Source of the DNA: Saprospiraceae bacterium
Lineage (GTDB): Bacteria > Bacteroidota > Bacteroidia > Chitinophagales > Saprospiraceae
NCBI GenBank assembly: GCA_016722285.1
Contig: JADKGI010000001.1
Coordinates: 868,001-932,000, forward strand
Length of the DNA: 64,000 nucleotides
Direction: 5' to 3'
The notes under the pieces: model-generated
Told to the model about the DNA's origin: nothing
The model's input: the letters and a program-made list of their open reading frames with translations, nothing else
Database searches by the model: none
Shown here: in pieces, positions 16,872 through 26,364 of the stretch
How the letters are laid out: the number at the start of each line of letters is the position of its first letter
Position numbering within the stretch: the stretch's first letter is position 1
Program-made: the position numbers and the translations under genes

Positions 16872-18982
16872 ATGGCAACTTGATTTAATTGGGTTCGGTA
16901 GTTTTTTGCTCCGGAATAAAAATTTTGCGCTTGGTCAAGATATTGGCCGGCAAAAACAGCATCCGGTGTCAGCTTATTAATTTGTAAAACTATGTCTTTG
17001 AATGGTTGGTCAATCCAGGCTTCATCTTCAGAAAAATGTTCAGTAAATTCAGAAATAATACCATGGTGGGTATTGGTTTTAACATCTTTCAAAAGCAAAA
17101 TAGTCTTTGCCGTATTTATAAAAGCTGCATAGCTATAATAGGCAGAATCACCAAACCTTCCTTCTTCCAGTGATTCTTTAGCCCACTGCAATTTTTCTTC
17201 AGATTCAAGAAATAATGTGGATACCAGATCTATTACTGCCCCGGCACACTCTCCCACTCCAATAGCGGTATGGAACTTTTTTTCTGAACCCCAATCGATA
17301 TAGTCGTTTTCTGAGAGGGTCGTATTGTCTGCCAATGGCTTTAATAATTGGTAAAAATAATCCTTCCCTACGCGATCGTAATATTCATTAAATGTCTCAT
17401 CAATTATGCTGTTTTTTTTAAGATCGTCAAATATATATCTGAGTATATCTGGCGTTCTCTTTGATGCTACTTTTATTATTTTATCAGAAATCCTTCCATT
17501 GCCATCAAATAGTTTTCCGCCACCCAGCAATAGCTGAACTGCTGGTACCACAGTCGTTCCTATTTTGAATGATGAGCCATGAAATCCTATTTGTGCCAGG
17601 CTGTGCTGGCCGCAGGCATTCATACATCCGCTTATTTTGATTTGTATGTCTTTATTGTGCACGAGATCCGGATATTCATCTCTGATCACCTGCTCCATAG
17701 CCATTGAAATATGCGTACTGTTAGAAATAGCAAGATTGCAGGTATCTGTACCCGGACAAGCTGTAATATCAGCCACTGAGGCAAATCCAGTGGTTGCAAG
17801 ACCAACACTTTCCAGTGCATTGAATAAATGGGTTAATCCTGAAAAATGTATATTTTTGATAATAAAATTCTGATTGATCGTGATACGCAAGTCACTTGAA
17901 TCGGCAAAAGTATCTATAATATCAGCTAGAATTCTGGCTTTTTCTGAAGGTATATTTCCTAATTGAACTTTGATATATACGCCATATAAGTCAGCTTGTT
18001 TCTGCTTGAAGGTATTTGTATCGAGCCATTCCTGATAATGATTTTCATTTGATACTGTACCCTTTACATCAAATGTGATGACTTCAGCATTTGCCAGCTT
18101 CTCAGGAAAATAATCTTTTACCTTTACTGATTTTATTGCGTTATTCTCCTCTTTGATCAGCTCCAAAAAAGCATCCACTCCTATCTTTTGAATCAGATAC
18201 TTTAATCTGGCCTTATGGCGGCTGGCTAGTTCTCCATGTCGATCAAATACCCTTAAGACACCTTCAACAAATGTCAGAATTTCTGAAGCATCTAAAAATT
18301 GATGTGCTACATGTGCCAAAAAAGGCTGTGCCCCTAACCCTCCGCCAATGAGAATTTTAAATCCTTTTTTGCCCTGGTCATCTATTTTGGGAATGAATCC
18401 GATATCATGTATAAATGTATAGCTGGTATCTTTATCAGAATTTGAAAAAGCGATTTTAACCTTTCTGCCCAACTCCTGACAAAAAGGCTGACGCAAAAAA
18501 TAATTAAAAACCGCATACGCATAATCCGACACATCAAATGGCTCACTTGGATCAATTCCTGCCTCAGCTGATGCTGTCACATTTCTCACTGTATTGCCAC
18601 AAGCTTCACGCAAAGTAATATCGTCCTGCTCGAGCTTAGCCCAAAGTTCAGGAGTTCTATCCAGGCTGACATGGTGGATTTGAATATCCTGCCTGGTAGT
18701 TAAATGTAGATTTCCATTGGAGTATTCGTCGCTTATATCAGAAATCCTTCTCAACTGTGTCGTACTCAGCTTGCCAAAAGGTATTTTAATTCTGACCATC
18801 TGGACGCCATGTTGCCGCTGTCCATATACACCACGGGCTAACCGAAGACTTCGGAATTTCTCTTCATCTATTTTTCCCTGACGAAAGAGAAATATTTTAT
18901 GCTCAAGATCAATGAGATCTTTCTCCACCACAATCCTGCGATCTTCAGGTAAATATTCCAGTTCTGTACGAAAACTTTGCAT
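16868..18982 (-). CDS. Siroheme sulfite (nitrite) reductase with C-terminal HEPN-like domain
   Basis: Six-electron reductase of the CysI/NirA family, expected to reduce sulfite to sulfide. The two ferredoxin-like half-domains are present (VYGQRQHGVQMVRIKIPFG, LHLTTRQDIQIHHV). The siroheme/4Fe-4S ligands sit in TACPGTDTCNLAIS and KISGCMNACGQH (about residues 405-456). At 704 residues it is longer than classic assimilatory reductases: after ~560 comes a helical extension with HTAIGVGECAGAVIDLV and EGRFGDSAYYSYAAFINTAK, resembling a HEPN domain seen in bacteroidete homologues. The gene heads the sulfur operon and overlaps cobA. Context favours sulfite over nitrite as substrate. Confidence 0.93.
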   Translation of the reverse strand: MQSFRTELEYLPEDRRIVVEKDLIDLEHKIFLFRQGKIDEEKFRSLRLARGVYGQRQHGVQMVRIKIPFGKLSTTQLRRISDISDEYSNGNLHLTTRQDIQIHHVSLDRTPELWAKLEQDDITLREACGNTVRNVTASAEAGIDPSEPFDVSDYAYAVFNYFLRQPFCQELGRKVKIAFSNSDKDTSYTFIHDIGFIPKIDDQGKKGFKILIGGGLGAQPFLAHVAHQFLDASEILTFVEGVLRVFDRHGELASRHKARLKYLIQKIGVDAFLELIKEENNAIKSVKVKDYFPEKLANAEVITFDVKGTVSNENHYQEWLDTNTFKQKQADLYGVYIKVQLGNIPSEKARILADIIDTFADSSDLRITINQNFIIKNIHFSGLTHLFNALESVGLATTGFASVADITACPGTDTCNLAISNSTHISMAMEQVIRDEYPDLVHNKDIQIKISGCMNACGQHSLAQIGFHGSSFKIGTTVVPAVQLLLGGGKLFDGNGRISDKIIKVASKRTPDILRYIFDDLKKNSIIDETFNEYYDRVGKDYFYQLLKPLADNTTLSENDYIDWGSEKKFHTAIGVGECAGAVIDLVSTLFLESEEKLQWAKESLEEGRFGDSAYYSYAAFINTAKTILLLKDVKTNTHHGIISEFTEHFSEDEAWIDQPFKDIVLQINKLTPDAVFAGQYLDQAQNFYSGAKNYRTQLNQVAI

Positions 18983-18993
18983 TATCTATATTA

Positions 18994-19013
18994 TCTATGT
19001 TATTAGTAGATTA
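18994..19013 (-). promoter_or_regulatory. Candidate operator, proximal copy (sulfur operon)
   Basis: The plus-strand sequence TCTATGTTATTAGTAGATTA shares 16 of 20 bases with the distal site at 19181-19200. The outer arms TCTA...TAGA are inverted repeats. It lies 12 bases upstream of the sir ATG. The neighbouring Rrf2 gene is the obvious candidate ligand; this is inference. Confidence 0.4.
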
Positions 19014-19180
19014 ATAATGATTTATATAAAAAAAACTTTCTGACCTATGCCGAAAGTTCTGATATGTTTTAGTATATATGCAATACTATAACACCTGATT
19101 ACATTACTTTAATAATTTGAATGCAAAGAAAAGGCCATTTTATGATATATACAAGCCGTTTAACATTTTATTATATAAAT

Positions 19181-19200
19181 TCTATTGATTTAGTAGATTA
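19181..19200 (-). promoter_or_regulatory. Candidate operator, distal copy (sulfur operon)
   Basis: The plus-strand sequence is TCTATTGATTTAGTAGATTA. Its first 17 bases match their own reverse complement at 12 positions, a reasonable dyad for a dimeric regulator. It lies about 200 bases upstream of the sir start. Confidence 0.4.
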
Positions 19201-19321
19201 TATTTAATTATAAACCAAAATATAGATGGCTAAGAATTTGAAATAAAGAAAATGGAAGCACTCTTAACAGAGTTTTTTTATGTAGTTAAGTAACGGCTTA
19301 AAATTAGTTCAGTATGAAAGC

Positions 19322-19329
19322 CAAAAGTA
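19322..19329 (-). promoter_or_regulatory. -7-like element upstream of the sulfur operon
   Basis: On the minus strand this reads TACTTTTG, matching TAnnTTTG. No -33 partner is seen at the usual spacing, so it is only a candidate start for the sir leader. Confidence 0.3.
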
Positions 19330-19403
19330 CATTTAACTAAAGTTTTGTTAGAAGTAAACCTTTTTAGCTCCATCCAGTTTCACTTCGATTCAATGCCCAG
19401 TTT

Positions 19404-19845
19404 CTATTCAACAGGCTTTCCCAAAGTTTTCTCCCTTTGTACCAGATCCTCAAGGCTGGTTTTCGACAGAATATGGAGACTGGCATCCCTAACTTCACGC
19501 ATGACATCTCTGAATCCGCATGTCGCTTCATCAGTACACTCTTCACATCTCTCGTAAAAATTAAGGCTGACACACGGAACCAGTGCAATCGGACCACCTG
19601 TAAATCGTATGATCTGACTAAGGAATATCTCATCAGGATGCTTGGAAAGATAATATCCCCCATGAGCGCCCATCTTACTATTAACTATTCCGATTTTACG
19701 CAAATCAAGCAGAATTGCTTCGAGAAATTTTTGGTATATTCTCGTTTTCTGCGATATCTGAAATTCGAATGGGCTGTTTGCTCTCAAACGTCTTATACAG
19801 TACCATAAGTGCTTTGACAGCATATCTTGTTTTTTTAGGAAGCAT
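19404..19845 (-). CDS. Rrf2 family transcriptional regulator, frameshifted
   Basis: A winged-helix regulator of the Rrf2/IscR/CymR class. The N-terminus, read from ATG 19845, is MLPKKTRYAVKALMVLYKTF followed by RISDIAE, the usual start of the family. Another frame continues KFLEAILLDLRK, GAHGGYYLSK and a cysteine-rich segment (CVSLNFYERCEECTDEATC). The cysteines suggest metal or Fe-S sensing, or simple structural zinc. The frames join if one A is added to the A5 run opposite 19728-19732 (reading IPKKFLEAI). As the nearest gene upstream of the sulfur operon, it may control it, like CymR or IscR-type regulators of cysteine synthesis; that link is inferred. Confidence 0.87.
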
Positions 19846-19898
19846 TTATATGTTTATAAATCTATGGCAAATATACTAAAATACTCATAATTGTCACA

Positions 19899-19906
19899 TA
19901 ACTTTG
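19899..19906 (+). promoter_or_regulatory. -7 element before hypF
   Basis: TAACTTTG, exact to the TAnnTTTG consensus, 45 bases before the ATG chosen for hypF. It argues against a TTG start at 19904, which would lie inside this element. Confidence 0.5.
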
Positions 19907-19951
19907 CCTAAGCCTTCAGAACAAACATTTTACTTGATATCTGTAGCATTT

Positions 19952-22225
19952 ATGTCAACTTACCACATCCATATAAAAGGGCAGATTCAGGGAGTCGGTT
20001 TCAGGCCATTCATCCACCATCTTGCTGAAAAACATACACTAAACGGTACAGTAGCTAATAGTACAGATGGCGTCCATATATTCATTAATGCAACAGAATC
20101 ATCATTAAACCAATTTACAGCTGAAATTAAAAGCAATTCGCCCCCTCAGGCTAATATCATTTCTATCCGTATTTCAAAGGTAGATAATCTTACATTCAAT
20201 GATTTCAGAATAGTAGATTCTATCTATAAAAAAGTCAAAAACCAATATATAAGTCCGGATTTTGGAATCTGTGAAGAATGCAAAAATGATTTGTTCAACC
20301 CATCAGACAGACGATATCACTACCCATTCATTACCTGCACTCATTGTGGCCCGAGGCTTTCTATTATGACCAATTTACCCTACGACCGAAGTCTGACTAC
20401 TATGACAAAATTCAGGCTGTGCAACAATTGCAGCAATGAATATAATGATGTCAAGGACAGAAGATATTACTCTCAAACTGACTCCTGTCATGAGTGCGGG
20501 GTGATACTTACTTCTGAAACTATTAAAGGAGATTCAACCCAACAAAAAATTGCTACCACAGTATCACTACTAAAGGCCGGATACATCGTAGGAGTGAAGA
20601 ATACAGGAGGATATTTGCTCATGTGTGATGCCACCAACCCCGGTGCTGTCACCATGCTTCGACACAGAAAACAAAGGCCCGATAAACCATTTGCCTTATT
20701 ATACCCCGACATTGCCATTCTAGAAAAAGATGTCTACATCAGCCATAATGCATTTGAAGAATTGAATGGCATAGTCTTTCCAATTGTTTTGTGTCCAATA
20801 AAAAATCCTATATATCATCAGCTATGCATAGAGCTCATAGCTCCTGGTTTAAACCAAATAGGTGCGATGCTGCCCGGCAGTCCATTGTTAAGCCTAATAT
20901 CCAGTGGATTTAATGGACCTTTGATTGCCACCAGCGGCAACATAAGTGGCTCCCCTATTTTGTATGAAGATGATCAGGCCGCGATATTATTAAGTCCCAT
21001 TACAGATCATCTGCTCAGTAATAACCGGGAGATCATGGTGCCGCAGGACGACAGTGTCATAAAGTTTTCAACATACCCAGATACCAGAATAATCATACGA
21101 AGAAGCCGGGGACTTGCCCCTACTTACTGGCCAGTTTCTTCTGTTAATTCCACCCCTATTCTGGCATTGGGAGCTGATATGAAGAGTGCTTTTGCTATCG
21201 CCAATGGTGAAAATATTTACATAAGTCAATACCTTGGCGATCTGACCAGTTTTGATACCCAACACCAGTATAATAAAGTTCTCCGACATTATCTTGAGTT
21301 GACTGCTATAAACCCTGAAATAATTCTGTATGATTTACATCCTGATTATCATTCTTCATCAATGAAGGAGATTTTTCCTGAAGCTCAAAAGATCGGGGTT
21401 CAACACCATGAAGCCCATTTTATGACAGGTATGTTTGAGCATCACATTCCGGAAAAGAACGAACCTGTTTTAGGTGTAATCTGGGATGGAGTCGGTTATG
21501 GCACTGACGGCAATATATGGGGTGGCGAATTTTTTTCCTATGAGAATGGAATCATTGAACGAATTTCTTTTTTTGAATATTTTGACTACTTTCTTGGAGA
21601 TAAAATGTCTCTTGAACCAAGGCTTGCTGCCTTTTCATTGTGCAAAAATGTTGAAAATGCTGAATCAATCCTAAAAACCAAATTCACGGATACAGAGTGG
21701 AATCTCTACACAAGGTTGTTGGCAAAACACAGTGGCCCCAATACATCAAGTATGGGAAGAATCTTCGACGGTGTGGCATCATTATTAGGTTTGGGAGATA
21801 AAAACACTTATGAAGGCGAAGCAGCTTTGTATCTCGAACAATTGGCGACTGAATTCATCGATTCATATGGAATTCACTTTTCAGAATACTACGATGTGAC
21901 TGTATCACTCGACACCTGCATAGAAACTACAATTCTGGTTAGAAATATTCTGATTGATCTTGAAAATGGCATTGACAGATCAAAAATAGCTGCTAAATTT
22001 CATAGGTCACTCATAGATATCATTGTCAAAATAGCCGTTAAATATGGTTTTAAACACCTTGTTTTTAGCGGGGGAGTATTTCAGAATGCGCTTTTGGTTG
22101 ATATGATACAATATCATCTTCAGGATAATTTCACATTATATTTTCACAAGCAGGTTTCTCCAAATGATGAAAATATTGCTTTAGGCCAACTTGCCTGGTA
22201 TTGGCACCAAAATAATATGATTTAG
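19952..22225 (+). CDS. hypF: Carbamoyltransferase HypF, [NiFe]-hydrogenase maturation
   Basis: HypF activates carbamoyl phosphate to make the thiocyanate on HypE that becomes the CN ligands of [NiFe] hydrogenase. The 757 residues contain, in order, an acylphosphatase domain (GQIQGVGFRPFIHHLAEK), two zinc fingers (CEEC and CTHCGPR; later CNNCSNEY and CHECG), a YrdC-like domain (YIVGVKNTGGYLLMCDA, KQRPDKPFA), and a Kae1-like carbamoyltransferase domain with metal-binding QHHEAHF and HLVFSGGVFQNALL. I place the start at ATG 19952, where the acylphosphatase domain begins. HypD and hypE follow on the same strand. Confidence 0.96.
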   Translation: MSTYHIHIKGQIQGVGFRPFIHHLAEKHTLNGTVANSTDGVHIFINATESSLNQFTAEIKSNSPPQANIISIRISKVDNLTFNDFRIVDSIYKKVKNQYISPDFGICEECKNDLFNPSDRRYHYPFITCTHCGPRLSIMTNLPYDRSLTTMTKFRLCNNCSNEYNDVKDRRYYSQTDSCHECGVILTSETIKGDSTQQKIATTVSLLKAGYIVGVKNTGGYLLMCDATNPGAVTMLRHRKQRPDKPFALLYPDIAILEKDVYISHNAFEELNGIVFPIVLCPIKNPIYHQLCIELIAPGLNQIGAMLPGSPLLSLISSGFNGPLIATSGNISGSPILYEDDQAAILLSPITDHLLSNNREIMVPQDDSVIKFSTYPDTRIIIRRSRGLAPTYWPVSSVNSTPILALGADMKSAFAIANGENIYISQYLGDLTSFDTQHQYNKVLRHYLELTAINPEIILYDLHPDYHSSSMKEIFPEAQKIGVQHHEAHFMTGMFEHHIPEKNEPVLGVIWDGVGYGTDGNIWGGEFFSYENGIIERISFFEYFDYFLGDKMSLEPRLAAFSLCKNVENAESILKTKFTDTEWNLYTRLLAKHSGPNTSSMGRIFDGVASLLGLGDKNTYEGEAALYLEQLATEFIDSYGIHFSEYYDVTVSLDTCIETTILVRNILIDLENGIDRSKIAAKFHRSLIDIIVKIAVKYGFKHLVFSGGVFQNALLVDMIQYHLQDNFTLYFHKQVSPNDENIALGQLAWYWHQNNMI

Positions 22226-22314
22226 ATCATTTTTATCTCATTATATGATATGAAAATTTAATTAATTGATTAAATTTTTGAATATTGCATGTTCATTTCC
22301 CAAATAAAAGGGCC

Positions 22315-23429
22315 ATGAAGTATATTTCAGAATACAGAGATCCTGAACTGGTTGACAGGTATCTAAAAGAAATTCATACCATTACTACACGGCCATGGAA
22401 TATCATGGAAGTATGCGGTGGTCAGACCCATAGTCTCGTTAAAAATGGTATCATCAGGCTCCTGCCGGATAATATAAATATGATACACGGTCCCGGATGC
22501 CCGGTTTGTGTAACTCCACTGCACCTGATAGACAAGGCGGTGTTTCTTGCTATGGAAAAGGGGGTAATATTATGTTCATTTGGTGATATGCTGCGTGTAC
22601 CAGGATCAAAGTATAGCCTGCTGGAAGCTAAAGCCCGGGGCGCAGATGTCCGCATTCTCTATTCTCCACTCGAATCGGTAAAACTGGCCCGGGACAACCC
22701 TGACAAAGAAATTGTTTTTTTGCAGTTGGCTTCGAGACCACCGCACCTGCTAATGCGCTTTCAGTAATATTAGCGGAAAAAGCAGGGTTGAAGAATTTTT
22801 CTATACTGGCTTCACACGTACTTGTTCCCCCCGCTATGGCAGCTATCATGGACGATGATTCAGCTACCATTGATGGTTTTCTGGCAGCGGGTCACGTATG
22901 CACTATTATGGGAATACAGGAATATTTTCCTTTAGTAACCAAATACAAAATTCCGATTGTCATCACAGGATTTGAACCCGTTGATCTCTTGCAGGGCATA
23001 CTTATGACAGTAAAGCAACTTGAAAACGGGATATGTGCATTAGAAAACCAGTACTCACGTGTTGTGTTGCCTGAAGGTAATCCGGAAGCCATCAATACAA
23101 TCATGGAAGTATTTGAAGTTTCCGACCGCGAATGGAGGGGCATTGGAAATATACCACGAAGTGGCTATCAGGTAAAACCAAAATATGAACCATACGATGC
23201 CGATAAAAAATTTGATATACAAATCCCTAAAGTAGCAGAAAATAGTGACTGTATAGCAGGCCAGGTGTTGAAAGGAATAAAAAAACCATATGAATGCCCT
23301 ATGTTTGGTAAGGTTTGCTCCCCTCAGAATCCATTAGGTGCTCCGATGGTAAGCAGCGAGGGGGCCTGTGCGGCATATTACCATTTTTCTAATGCTATAG
23401 AGCAGATTACAGAAATTAATCAGGCATAA
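22315..23429 (+). CDS. hypD: Hydrogenase maturation protein HypD, frameshifted
   Basis: HypD is the 4Fe-4S scaffold, with HypC, on which Fe(CN)2CO is assembled. Frame 1 from ATG 22315 gives MEVCGGQTHSLVKNG and IHGPGCPVCVTP. The rest (22788-23429) gives LASHVLVPPAMAAI, ITGFEPVDLLQG and a cysteine-rich end (ECPMFGKVCSP, EGACAAYYHF) holding the cluster ligands. The missing link VFFAVGFETTAPANALSVI appears if one T is added to the T7 run at 22715-22721, so this is a single gene of about 371 residues with one base lost. It ends four bases before hypE. An upstream TTG (22285) is a poorer start. Confidence 0.92.
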
Positions 23430-23433
23430 CATT

Positions 23434-24477
23434 ATGAAGATAAATATGAGCTGCCCCATGCCAAAACTTGACTTTGATGTCATCACTCTTGGACATGGCA
23501 GTGGTGGTTTACTGACCAACAAACTATTGGAATCGGGAGTATTCAACCTGTTATCAAATGAATATCTGGACCAAAAGCACGATGGAGCTACCATTGAACT
23601 GAATGGGAAGATAGCATTCAGTACGGATAGTTTTGTGGTGTCGCCTGTTTTTTTTCCTGGCGGCAACATAGGCGAACTGGCAGTAAACGGAACGGTGAAT
23701 GATCTGGCGATGTGTGGTGCCCGGGCCAAATACCTTTCATTAGGATTTATCATAGAAGAAGGGCTGAAAATGGAGGAATTCTGGGAGATTCTGGTTTCTA
23801 TTAAATATGCTGCTGAAAAATCCGGAATCCAGATTGTTACAGGTGATACCAAAGTGGTAGAAAGAGGCAAAGGAGATAAGATTTTTATAAATACCACAGG
23901 TCTTGGCAATGTCCATCCCGGAGCGGATATCTCCACATCAAATATCAAGGCAGGTGATAAAATTCTGGTCAGCGGTAATATTGCCACTCATGGTATTGCA
24001 ATTATGAGTGTAAGGGAGGGCCTTGAATTTGAGACCACAATCGTCAGTGATACGTGTCATTTCAATGATATTATTGAGCACCTTATGATCCAATTCGGTA
24101 CAGGTATTCACCTACTCCGGGATGCCACCAGAGGGGGCGTTGCTACCGTACTCAATGAAGTAGCCAGAGATATCAGATTGGGAATGGAACTAAATCAGAA
24201 AAGCATTCATATTTCGGAAGATGTAGAAGGTGCTTGCGAATTGCTGGGATTAGATCCACTGTATGTGGCAAATGAGGGAGTTTTTGTTGCGTTTGTTGCC
24301 CCTGAACTGGTAGATGACATGCTCCAAACCATTCAAAAATGGGAAAATGGAGCAAATGCATTCATTTTTGGTGAAGTAGTTACATCCCATCCGGGACAAG
24401 TCATCTTAAACAGTTCCATAGGTGGCAAGCGGGTAATCAACATGCTTCCAGGCGAACAACTACCCAGAATCTGCTGA
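23434..24477 (+). CDS. hypE: Hydrogenase maturation protein HypE
   Basis: HypE dehydrates its C-terminal thiocarboxamide to thiocyanate, the cyanide donor for the [NiFe] site. The 347-residue protein has the AIR-synthase/PurM fold: LGHGSGGLLTNKLLESG near residue 20, KIAFSTDSFVVSPVFFPGGN, VNGTVNDLAMCGARA and LRDATRGGVATVLNEVA. It ends in the diagnostic C-terminal PRIC, whose last Cys is the carbamoyl acceptor, so the protein looks functional. It completes a hypF-hypD-hypE run. HypA, hypB, hypC and hydrogenase subunits are not in the window. Confidence 0.96.
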   Translation: MKINMSCPMPKLDFDVITLGHGSGGLLTNKLLESGVFNLLSNEYLDQKHDGATIELNGKIAFSTDSFVVSPVFFPGGNIGELAVNGTVNDLAMCGARAKYLSLGFIIEEGLKMEEFWEILVSIKYAAEKSGIQIVTGDTKVVERGKGDKIFINTTGLGNVHPGADISTSNIKAGDKILVSGNIATHGIAIMSVREGLEFETTIVSDTCHFNDIIEHLMIQFGTGIHLLRDATRGGVATVLNEVARDIRLGMELNQKSIHISEDVEGACELLGLDPLYVANEGVFVAFVAPELVDDMLQTIQKWENGANAFIFGEVVTSHPGQVILNSSIGGKRVINMLPGEQLPRIC

Positions 24478-24535
24478 TCAATAGTCCGGTTAAAATAATA
24501 ATCTTATTGGATGAATTAATTTCCCCTACTTAATC

Positions 24536-26293
24536 CTATCTAACTCCATGCATTAGTTTTCTGAGAAGCGGCCCCAATGACAAAATAACCACCGCTGCGA
24601 TGACTGGTATAATAGTAAATATCAGGAAAAAATTAGACAAGCCATACTGTGCGGATATGCTATCTATCATTCCACCCATCGTTCCTGCAACTTTATTTCC
24701 AACAGCAATGGAGAGATACCAGATTCCGTATGTCACGGCTATCATCCTCCCGGGCACTAATTTACTGACATATGACAAACCTACCGGTGAAATGCACAAT
24801 TCTCCCAAGGTATGGAAAAGATAAGCAACGACAAGCCATAAAATGCTTACTGCCGCTGTTTTGGCACCAAACGGAATACCATAAGCTCCATATGCCAGTG
24901 AAAGAAATCCGATACTGAGAAAAACCAAACCGATACTATATTTCACCGAAGCTGAAGGGTTGTATTTGCTTTCCCAAATCTTTGAAAACACTGGGCCTAA
25001 CGCTATAATGAAAAAAGAATTCAGGATTCCAAACCAAGTGGCGGCTATTTCAGTATTTGTCTGGCTGAATTCGTTGGACAGCATCCAGATCACAATGGCC
25101 CAAATGATGATAAAACTGCTTCCTAAAAATATATTAGCAAGTGCAAACTTTTCAAAAGTCTGTTTAAAAAGCTTCCACAACACAAACGTAATAATACCTA
25201 ATGGTAAGATCGTCAGAAAAGAATTAAATACCTTAAAAAGTATGGCACTGTTTCCAACCAGCGTCCTGTCCATGTAATCTTTAGCAAAAATTGTCATGGA
25301 TCCACCGGCTTGTTCAAAGGAAGCCCAAAAAAACATATAAAACACAGCGATAATAAAGACGGCCAACATTCTGTCTCTGGTAATCCGGGAGTATCTCAGA
25401 ATCCTTGAAAAAAGGATGTATAGGAAAAGACACAGACACCCAAGAATAACATATCCTGCATTTCCGGAATTTCCAAAAACATTATAATTATATACTTTTG
25501 ACATAGGGTCGTTTACTACCCAGACAAGGGCTCCGACGGCTGTTATTGACACCAGGATAAGATCTGTTGTACTAAAAGGATTCAATTTACCGCCGTTCTC
25601 TTTAGTACTCATATCTTCTGCTGATCCGGCTATGGCCGCTTTGACATTTCTATCCGGTGGCAAGCCCACATTTCCAAAAATACTTCTGGAAAGATAAAAC
25701 TGTAACATACCACAAAACATAAATATACCCGCCAGACCGAATCCCCAGGAAAAACCCACTTTCTCACCTATATATCCGCATAGCATGATGCCCAAAAAGG
25801 CACCCGAGTTGACACCCATATAAAAAATAGTATAGGCACCATCTTTCTTTTCTGGATAATCTTTGTACAGTTTGGCCACCATAGATGTCATATTTGGCTT
25901 AAAAAAACCATTGCCAAAGATCAGCAATGTAAGTCCCAGATACAAAAACAACTGGCTTTCCATAGCCATGGATGCATGTCCAAGGGTCATGAGAGATGCA
26001 CCGATAATGATGGCATTTCTGTGACCCAGAAATTTATCTGCCAGGATACCACCGATGATAGGTGTCAGATAAACCATAGATGTATATGTGCCGTACAGAG
26101 CCAGTGCATTTACCCTGGGCCATCCCCAGCCATTATCCAGCAATGATGAGGTTAAAAATAAAACAAGAAGTGCCCGCATCCCATAAAAAGAAAACCGCTC
26201 CCACATTTCTGTAAAAAAGAGGGTAAACAACCCTGCCGGGTGACCCAGGACTTTGGTCTTAAAAAAATCTCCTGATGTGGTATTTGCAGCCAT
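24536..26293 (-). CDS. POT family proton-coupled peptide transporter (copy 1)
   Basis: A 585-residue inner-membrane major facilitator of the proton-dependent oligopeptide transporter (PTR2/DtpT) family, importing di- and tripeptides. The N-terminal signature EMWERFSFYGMRALLVLF (the ExxERFxYYG proton-coupling motif) is present, as is FGNGFFKPNMTSMVAKLY, and a late helix reads GELCISPVGLSYVSKL. It has 12-14 predicted membrane helices, with no frame problems. It is the downstream-most of three tandem paralogues sharing these signatures. Substrate preference is not readable. Confidence 0.92.
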   Translation of the reverse strand: MAANTTSGDFFKTKVLGHPAGLFTLFFTEMWERFSFYGMRALLVLFLTSSLLDNGWGWPRVNALALYGTYTSMVYLTPIIGGILADKFLGHRNAIIIGASLMTLGHASMAMESQLFLYLGLTLLIFGNGFFKPNMTSMVAKLYKDYPEKKDGAYTIFYMGVNSGAFLGIMLCGYIGEKVGFSWGFGLAGIFMFCGMLQFYLSRSIFGNVGLPPDRNVKAAIAGSAEDMSTKENGGKLNPFSTTDLILVSITAVGALVWVVNDPMSKVYNYNVFGNSGNAGYVILGCLCLFLYILFSRILRYSRITRDRMLAVFIIAVFYMFFWASFEQAGGSMTIFAKDYMDRTLVGNSAILFKVFNSFLTILPLGIITFVLWKLFKQTFEKFALANIFLGSSFIIIWAIVIWMLSNEFSQTNTEIAATWFGILNSFFIIALGPVFSKIWESKYNPSASVKYSIGLVFLSIGFLSLAYGAYGIPFGAKTAAVSILWLVVAYLFHTLGELCISPVGLSYVSKLVPGRMIAVTYGIWYLSIAVGNKVAGTMGGMIDSISAQYGLSNFFLIFTIIPVIAAVVILSLGPLLRKLMHGVR

Positions 26294-26364
26294 AAATTAT
26301 AAGATTTAATAGTTAATATTGTCCTTAGTTTGTAATTGTCTATGAATCATCAATTACATTGGTT

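Larger units (their letters stand above)
18983..19403. other. 421-base regulatory gap upstream of the sulfur operon
   Basis: No coding frame is credible here. It is very AT-rich and holds two related 20-base sites (18994-19013 and 19181-19200) and a -7-like element at 19322-19329, listed separately. If transcription starts at the latter, the sir mRNA leader would exceed 300 bases, leaving room for leader control, but I recognise no riboswitch. Confidence 0.5.

Noticed and set aside
19257..19279. Terminator-like hairpin ACTCT-TAAC-AGAGT plus T-run on the plus strand
   Set aside because: The stem is only five base pairs and no plus-strand gene lies upstream to be terminated.
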